Source of the DNA: Pseudomonas sp. F(2018)
Lineage (GTDB): Bacteria; Pseudomonadota; Gammaproteobacteria; Pseudomonadales; Pseudomonadaceae
Length of the DNA stretch: 64,000 nt
Assembly: GCF_005508865.1 (NCBI RefSeq)
Contig: NZ_SCOM01000001.1
Location: forward strand, 558,001 to 622,000
Direction: 5' to 3'
The number at the start of each line of letters is the position of its first letter. Positions within the stretch are counted from its first letter, which is position 1. Positions 59,641 to 64,000 of this stretch are shown here, one piece after another. The notes under the pieces are model-generated. The model made no database searches and was not told where the DNA came from. It was given only the letters and a program-made list of their open reading frames with translations. The position numbers and the translations under genes were made by a program.

Positions 59641-60408
59641 ATGAGCCTGATCGTCGAACACAACGGCCCGGTCACCATCCTCATCCTGGATCGCCCCCAG
59701 GTGCGCAACGCCGTGGACCGGCCCACGGCGGATGCCCTGGCCGCGGCCCTGCGGGCGTTCGAGGCGGATGACTCGGCGCGGTTGGCGGTGCTCACCGGCA
59801 GCGGTAGTACCTTCTGCGCCGGCGCCGACCTGGGTGCGGTGGCCGAAGGCGGCGAGCGCAGCAATCGGCTGCAGGTCGAGGGCGATAGCCCCATGGGACC
59901 CAGTCGCATGCAGCTGAGCAAGCCGCTGATCGCCGCCATTGAGGGCCATGCCGTGGCCGGCGGCCTGGAGCTGGCGCTGCTGGCAGACTTGCGGGTGATG
60001 GCGACGGACGCGGTGCTCGGCGTGTTCTGCCGGCGCTTCGGCGTGCCGCTGATCGACGGCGGCACCGTGCGCCTGCCGCGCATCATCGGCCAGGGCAGGG
60101 CCCTGGACCTGATCCTCACCGGGCGTGCGGTGCATGCCGAGGAGGCGCTGCAGATGGGCCTGGTCAACCGGCTGACGCAGCCGGGACAGGCGCGGGCCGT
60201 GGCCGAGACACTGGCGCTGGAGATCGCCGGCTTCCCGCAGCGCTGCATGCTGGCCGACCGCGCCAGCGCCTACGGCCAGTGGCAGCTGCCGCTGGACGAG
60301 GCCCTGCGTGCCGAGTTCCGCGGCGGCATGGCGGTGGTGGAGAGCGGCGAGACCCGTGCCGGCGCGCGGCGTTTCAGCGAGGGCGCCGGTCGCCACGGCG
60401 AGTTCTGA
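59641..60408 (+). CDS. Enoyl-CoA hydratase/isomerase family protein
   Basis: 255 residues of the crotonase fold: MSLIVEHNGPVTILILDRPQVRNAVDRPTADALAAAL, oxyanion region GSTFCAGADLGAVAEGGE (about 57-74), AIEGHAVAGGLELALLADLRVMATDAVLGV (about 99-128). The two glutamates of a hydratase (in the 140-165 region) are not both evident: RFGVPLIDGGTVRLPRIIG keeps the backbone but has D for E. It could be isomerase or another crotonase activity. The start at 59641 is 24 bases after the terminator. Confidence 0.88.
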   Translation: MSLIVEHNGPVTILILDRPQVRNAVDRPTADALAAALRAFEADDSARLAVLTGSGSTFCAGADLGAVAEGGERSNRLQVEGDSPMGPSRMQLSKPLIAAIEGHAVAGGLELALLADLRVMATDAVLGVFCRRFGVPLIDGGTVRLPRIIGQGRALDLILTGRAVHAEEALQMGLVNRLTQPGQARAVAETLALEIAGFPQRCMLADRASAYGQWQLPLDEALRAEFRGGMAVVESGETRAGARRFSEGAGRHGEF

Positions 60409-60451
60409 GCGAGACAGATATTGGTGCGCTGTACTACGCGCGTCGAGCGGC

Positions 60452-61264
60452 CTAGTGCAGCGCCGGCGTGCGCCCCATGCGACCCAGTTCGTCGAGGCGC
60501 TGGGCTAGGCGCACCCGATCGTGCTCGTCGTCGCACAGCAGCAGGGCGCGCTCCAGGTCGAAGCGCTCGGCCTGTGGGCAGTCCAGCTCGTGGTAGATGG
60601 CGGCGCGCAGCAGATGGTCGCTGCTGTTCGGCGGCGCCAGCAGGATGATGCGCTCGGCGTCCTTGAGCGCGGCCATGTGGTCGCCAGCGGCGCCGTGCAG
60701 GTGGCAGAGGTTGCGCGACAGGCGCAGCAACAAGGCGCGCCCGTCACACACCTGGAAATGAGTGGCGCCCAGCTCGGCGTTGGGCCCGGCGACACGGGCC
60801 AGCAGTTCGCGGCAGTCGCGGGTATACAGGCGGCGGCCGTTGCAGGGATCGAGCAGGTGGTCGGCGCCTGGCACGCGCAGCAGCAGGTGGCCGGGGAAAT
60901 TCACCGCCTGCAGCGGAATATCCAGGCGCTGGGCCAGTTCCAGGGCAATCAGCGCCAGCGACAGCGGCTGGCCACGGCGGCGTTGCAGCACCTGATGCAG
61001 CAGCGCGGCGCGCGGGCGCAGCGGCAGGTCATCGTCTTCGTGGAAGTCCAGCTCGCCCAAGCGCCGCAGCAGCGGCTGGGCCAGGTCCGGGCCGGCCAGG
61101 TTGGGCAGGCCGGCGGCTACCTGCTGGCGCAGGTTGGCGAATTCGCGCAGCACCTGCTCCGGCTGCAGCGTCGGCTCATGCTCGGCGGCGATGTACAGGG
61201 CCGCCCGCAGCAGCGCGGGCGGGTCGGATTCCACACAGGTCAGCCAGGCGGGGCGAGCGGTCAT
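60452..61264 (-). CDS. SirB1-family protein (transglutaminase-like plus TPR)
   Basis: 270 residues. N-terminal transglutaminase-like domain of the SirB1 group (about 70-165; QRRRGQPLSLALIALELAQRLDIPLQAVNFPGHLLLRVPGADHLLDPCNGRRL) with the conserved His in FPGHLL. A C-terminal TPR-like helical region (about 195-265; LCHLHGAAGDHMAALKDAERIILLAP) follows. The usual catalytic cysteine of transglutaminases appears replaced (RGQPLSLA), so it may be enzymatically inactive. Isolated gene; function unknown. Confidence 0.85.
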   Translation of the reverse strand: MTARPAWLTCVESDPPALLRAALYIAAEHEPTLQPEQVLREFANLRQQVAAGLPNLAGPDLAQPLLRRLGELDFHEDDDLPLRPRAALLHQVLQRRRGQPLSLALIALELAQRLDIPLQAVNFPGHLLLRVPGADHLLDPCNGRRLYTRDCRELLARVAGPNAELGATHFQVCDGRALLLRLSRNLCHLHGAAGDHMAALKDAERIILLAPPNSSDHLLRAAIYHELDCPQAERFDLERALLLCDDEHDRVRLAQRLDELGRMGRTPALH

Positions 61265-61342
61265 GCGGTTCTCCGTGACGAGACGCGTGAGCAGACTATT
61301 GCCCGTCCGGCTCGGCTCGTCCAGTCACTTTCCGCGCGCGGC

Positions 61343-61675
61343 TCAGGCGTAGACGCGCTGGCCGCGGTACATGCGCACCGAGTGGCCGCGCTGTTCGGCG
61401 TCGATGTCCTGGGGCGCGCTCGGCTGTTCCGGCAGCTCGTGGCCGCGATACTGGCGCGCCGGATGGGCTGGTGCGGGGGCTGTCGCGGCGCTGTCGCTCA
61501 GCTCGGCCAGGCGGATGCCCAGCCTGCGGGTGTCCTGATCGCTCGAGCGCAGGCAGGCGAGGAGCATGGCCTCGACCGCATCCGGCTGGCTCAGGCGGAT
61601 GTCCACGGACAACTCCTCGCGCAGACGGCGGCGCAGCGACTGCATGCAATCGAGAACGGCTTTGTTCAGTTCCAT
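61343..61675 (-). CDS. Hypothetical protein (110 aa)
   Basis: Not recognised. Helical, charged N-terminal half (MELNKAVLDCMQSLRRRLREELSVDIRLSQPDAVEAMLLACLRSSD) and a Pro/Ala/Gln-rich disordered tail ending HSVRMYRGQRVYA. Single-domain, no signal peptide. It lies upstream of and on the same strand as the SirB1 gene (78-base gap), so may be co-transcribed. The divergent coiled-coil gene starts 232 bases away; nothing named lies in that gap. Confidence 0.7.
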   Translation of the reverse strand: MELNKAVLDCMQSLRRRLREELSVDIRLSQPDAVEAMLLACLRSSDQDTRRLGIRLAELSDSAATAPAPAHPARQYRGHELPEQPSAPQDIDAEQRGHSVRMYRGQRVYA

Positions 61676-61906
61676 GACGGCTCCCTCGTATCGGTTGCTC
61701 GGCGCGAAGACTCAGGTTCAGGCCAAAGCAAGGCGCATACCAGAACGCCGGAGCGGCGAACTGTGCGGGCCTTCACAGGTCCATAGGCGGCCGGCTGCCC
61801 GACGCTGGTGCAGGTTGCACTGGTCTGGCGCCCGCTGAAGGCGAGCCAGCGAACCGGGTATACTGGCCGCCATCCGTTTTGCCTTTCCGTATTTCTGAAG
61901 GTTTCT

Positions 61907-62737
61907 ATGCGCAACGACGCCCACGACGAACTGGACCACGTGCCCAGCCTGACCACCGACCCGCGCGACCGTGACGACTATCAGCTCGGCTACCAGGCGC
62001 CCGCCCAGAGCCATGCGTCCCGCAGCAACGCGCCCAGCTACCCGCAGGTGGAACGGCGCCGTGGTTTCGGCACCGGGCCGCTGTGGGCGCTGATCGGCGC
62101 GCTGGTCATCGCCCTGGGTGGCCTGAGCTGGTGGAGCTACCAGCAGGTGCTGCACATGCAGGAGTCGATAGTGGCGACCCAGGACGCCTTCGCTCGCATC
62201 AGCGAGGAGGCCGCCGGGCGTATCCAGGACATCTCCGGCAAGGTGGTGGCCACCGAATCCAGCGTCACCAGCGACAGCGAGGCCCTCAAGCTGCGGGTCA
62301 AGCAGCTGGAGACCAAGCTGGCCGAGCTGAGCAAGCAGCAGCAGAACGTGGCCGGCCAGCAGAGCGGGCAGGGCAAGCGTATCGACCAGCTGGCCGCCGA
62401 CCTGAAGACCCAGCAGAGCTCGACTGCCCAGTTCGATGGCAAGCTGGACAAGCTGGCCAGCGAGCAGAAGAGTGGCCTGGCCGGGGTCGGCAAGCTGCAG
62501 GATCAGCTCAAGGGCCAGGCCGCCGACATCGAGGCGCTGAAGAAGAGGGGCGATCAGAGCCAGGTCGTGCGCAGCCTGGAGCAGGACCTGCTGGTGCTGC
62601 GCAGCGAGCTGGAGAACCGTCCGGCGCCGAGCAACAACACCGCCGAGTTCGATGCCTTCCGCGCCCAGGTCACCCGCAACATCAATGGCCTGCAGGCCCA
62701 GGTGCAGAACCTGCAGCAGCAGCTCAACAGCCGCTAA
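61907..62737 (+). CDS. Single-pass membrane protein with long coiled coil
   Basis: 276 residues: an acidic soluble N terminus (1-60), one transmembrane helix (about 61-83; GPLWALIGALVIALGGLSWWSY) and a long heptad-repeat coiled coil (about 90-275) rich in Gln, Ser and Lys. No signal peptide, so the coil is probably periplasmic or cytoplasmic by a signal anchor. Architecture resembles ATPase-linked or cell-envelope scaffolding proteins; no family name. The start at 61907 begins MRNDAHDELDHVPSL; the earlier ATG adds unlike residues. Confidence 0.8.
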   Translation: MRNDAHDELDHVPSLTTDPRDRDDYQLGYQAPAQSHASRSNAPSYPQVERRRGFGTGPLWALIGALVIALGGLSWWSYQQVLHMQESIVATQDAFARISEEAAGRIQDISGKVVATESSVTSDSEALKLRVKQLETKLAELSKQQQNVAGQQSGQGKRIDQLAADLKTQQSSTAQFDGKLDKLASEQKSGLAGVGKLQDQLKGQAADIEALKKRGDQSQVVRSLEQDLLVLRSELENRPAPSNNTAEFDAFRAQVTRNINGLQAQVQNLQQQLNSR

Positions 62738-62751
62738 ACCCTGCAGATGGA

Positions 62752-62780
62752 AAAAAGCCCCGCCTAGGCGGGGCTTTTTC
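62752..62780 (+). terminator. Rho-independent terminator
   Basis: AAAAAGCCCCGCC (62752-62764) and GGCGGGGCTTTTT (62767-62779) form a long stem with a T-run after it. It lies 15 bases after the coiled-coil gene and also serves the convergent glycolipid-binding gene. Confidence 0.92.
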
Positions 62781-62796
62781 ATTCTGGCGACTTGGC

Positions 62797-63384
62797 CTAG
62801 GCGCAGTTGGCGTGGCGCAGCGTCTGCCGGCTGGTGCGGATGAACTGGCCGATGGCCTGGACCAGCAGGTCGCCGTCGTCCAGGGTCAGCTCGCAGGGCG
62901 CGTGGCCCTCGGCTTCGCACAGGTACACGGCATGGCTGGCCTGGCGGTGCAGGCACTGGTAGCGCTGCTGGCGCGCCTCGACCCGCAGGCTGAGCAGGTC
63001 GACATGGGCTACCGAGACCCGTTCGCTGTCGCCGACGGCGAGGGCGCCTTGCTGCAGCAGCGGGGTATGGGTAAAGGGCGAGGCGGACAGCATCACCTGC
63101 TGGCACTCGGCGAGATCCTCGCGCAGGCGGCCGTCGAGAAACCAGTTGCCGCGGATGTCGCGATGCAGGTCGAGGCTGCGCTGGCCGTGGTTGTCCACCT
63201 TCAGCCACAGGCGGCGGAAGCGCCAGCGCTCGTCGTACTTGAGGGTATAGGTGGCGACGATGCTGTTGCCACGGATGCTCTGCATCAGGTGGCTGCTGGC
63301 ATTCACCCCGTCGCTGGCGATATCCAGGTTGAGGTGTTCGACGCCGGGGTTGGTCCAGGGCTTCCAGACCACGCTCTGTTGCAT
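62797..63384 (-). CDS. Putative glycolipid-binding protein (DUF1089 type)
   Basis: 195 residues, start at 63384 (MQQSVVWKPWTNPGVEHLNLDIASDGVNASSHLM) with GGAGGAG upstream. Family features: YDERWRFRRLWLKV, HRDIRGNWFLDG, SPFTHTPLLQ. It belongs to the PA1994-like 'putative glycolipid-binding' group, a lipocalin-like beta barrel whose ligand is inferred from structure only. No signal peptide, so cytoplasmic. Monocistronic. Confidence 0.85.
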   Translation of the reverse strand: MQQSVVWKPWTNPGVEHLNLDIASDGVNASSHLMQSIRGNSIVATYTLKYDERWRFRRLWLKVDNHGQRSLDLHRDIRGNWFLDGRLREDLAECQQVMLSASPFTHTPLLQQGALAVGDSERVSVAHVDLLSLRVEARQQRYQCLHRQASHAVYLCEAEGHAPCELTLDDGDLLVQAIGQFIRTSRQTLRHANCA

Positions 63385-63505
63385 CCTTGCACTCCTCCGC
63401 TCAAGGCGCGCCGGCATCCTGCCGCGCTAGATGAGCCAGAGGATACGGCGCTCGCTGCGCGCTGTCTGTCAGCCAAAGCCGACAGATGCGCAGCTTGTTG
63501 CGCAC

Positions 63506-63844
63506 TCAGGCCTTGCGCTTGAGCGGTTGCTGGGCGAATTGCACGCCACCCAGGCCGGTGTCCTGCAGGGCGCGGATATTGGCGTGGTCGTTGCCTTCCG
63601 GCGTGGCCAGCACGGAGCGATAGTGCTCGCCGAAGGCGCGCAGGGTCTCTTCCAGGCTGAGGCCTTCGAGCAGGGCCAGGCCGAGGGTCTTGCACGATCC
63701 CTCGTTCTGCCCGGCGGCGCTCTCCACGGCGCCGTTGCGGAAGGCGCTGGGCTGGTAGTCGTAGTGTTCGGCGACGAAGGCCAGGGTCTCGGCGAACTGG
63801 AACTGCTCGCCGTGCAGGCGGGCGCGGAAGTCTTGCAGGCTCAT
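63506..63844 (-). CDS. HopJ family protein
   Basis: 112 residues: MSLQDFRARLHGEQFQFAETLAFVAEHYDYQPSAFRNGAVESAAGQNEGSCKTLGLALLEGLSLEETLRAFGEHYRSVLATPEGNDHANIRAL. The family is named after a P. syringae type III effector, but homologues are ubiquitous housekeeping-like genes in gammaproteobacteria, so no secretion is implied. Its start overlaps the stop of the upstream DUF1244 gene by one base (TGATG). Confidence 0.92.
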   Translation of the reverse strand: MSLQDFRARLHGEQFQFAETLAFVAEHYDYQPSAFRNGAVESAAGQNEGSCKTLGLALLEGLSLEETLRAFGEHYRSVLATPEGNDHANIRALQDTGLGGVQFAQQPLKRKA

Positions 63845-64000
63845 CAGTGCTGGTTTCCTTTGTCGAAGGCGGCCTGCTGCTCGGCAGTGGCCTCCTTCTG
63901 GTATTGGGCTTTCCACTCGGCATAGGGCATGCCGTAGACGACCTCGCGGGCCTGTTCCATGTCGACGGCCACGCCCTGCTCATCGGCGGCGGCCTTGTAC
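63844..64000 (-). CDS. DUF1244 domain protein (5' end off the window)
   Basis: The last 51 codons plus stop of a gene that continues past the right edge: YKAAADEQGVAVDMEQAREVVYGMPYAEWKAQYQKEATAEQQ and the end FDKGNQH. This matches the C-terminal part of DUF1244, a ~100-residue helical family with a conserved YGMPYxEWK motif. Translationally coupled to the HopJ gene downstream, an arrangement common in Pseudomonas. Function unknown. Confidence 0.88.
   Translation of the reverse strand, partial: YKAAADEQGVAVDMEQAREVVYGMPYAEWKAQYQKEATAEQQAAFDKGNQH

Noticed and set aside
63506..63844. Type III effector (HopJ) as evidence of a pathogenicity region
   Set aside because: HopJ homologues are widespread single genes in non-pathogens; there is no hrp box, chaperone or secretion gene nearby.

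Overview
The window is ordinary high-GC chromosomal DNA from a Pseudomonas species. The evidence is an MvaT nucleoid protein truncated at the left edge (a Pseudomonas-type H-NS analogue), a PctA-type amino-acid chemoreceptor, an RhlG-like reductase, a Pseudomonas-type AhpC, a HopJ-family protein and a glycolipid-binding-type protein. I see no rRNA, tRNA, CRISPR array, prophage or insertion sequence. The species cannot be named from sequence alone; the gene mix suits a soil or water pseudomonad.

Layout. 0-10 kb: mvaT, purU, a chemoreceptor, a HerA-like ATPase, rubredoxin and a rubredoxin/ferredoxin reductase, a decayed chrA chromate-transporter gene, a diguanylate cyclase and an Asp/Glu racemase. 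10-18 kb: small enzymes with dedicated regulators: AraC next to an SDR, LysR divergent from a short SDR, and MerR divergent from an old yellow enzyme. Two of these regulators have clear operator architecture nearby. 18-32 kb: a ribosome hibernation factor, a lipoprotein, a polyamine-type FAD oxidase, a GST/flavoprotein-fusion/DUF1348 operon with a perfect palindrome upstream and two LysR genes beside it, a cyclic-nucleotide-type MscS channel, ProQ, RidA and YcaC with LysR partners. 32.9-37.1 kb: a stretch that looks lower in GC, carrying a monooxygenase, a quinone-oxidoreductase-like enzyme, ArsR, AraC, a secreted hydrolase and an Ohr protein, with three matching ArsR-type palindromes. 37-40.9 kb: a PL7 alginate lyase lipoprotein, conserved unknowns and a 23-residue membrane peptide.

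40.9-50.2 kb is the most system-like region. A minus-strand operon (small membrane protein, perhydrolase-like alpha/beta hydrolase, catalase, multi-PAS histidine kinase) lies divergent from a plus-strand set (FixJ-type regulator, receiver-only protein, secreted protein, isochorismatase-type hydrolase, aldo/keto reductase). Three copies of an ATACC-N2-GGTAT palindrome lie at the divergent promoter and before the secreted-protein gene. I propose it as one two-component stress regulon.

50.2-64 kb: RhlG-like SDR, AhpF/AhpC with an OxyR-like 37-bp site and an intercistronic hairpin, a PilZ-like protein, flavodoxin, a DUF985 cupin, a tightly overlapping aldolase/hydrolase/DUF1569 operon, a low-complexity secreted protein, an SDR plus enoyl-CoA hydratase pair, SirB1-like protein, a coiled-coil membrane protein, and HopJ/DUF1244 genes running off the right edge. 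Peroxide, quinone and electrophile handling (catalase, AhpCF, Ohr, GST, old yellow enzyme, several oxidoreductases) recurs across the window.
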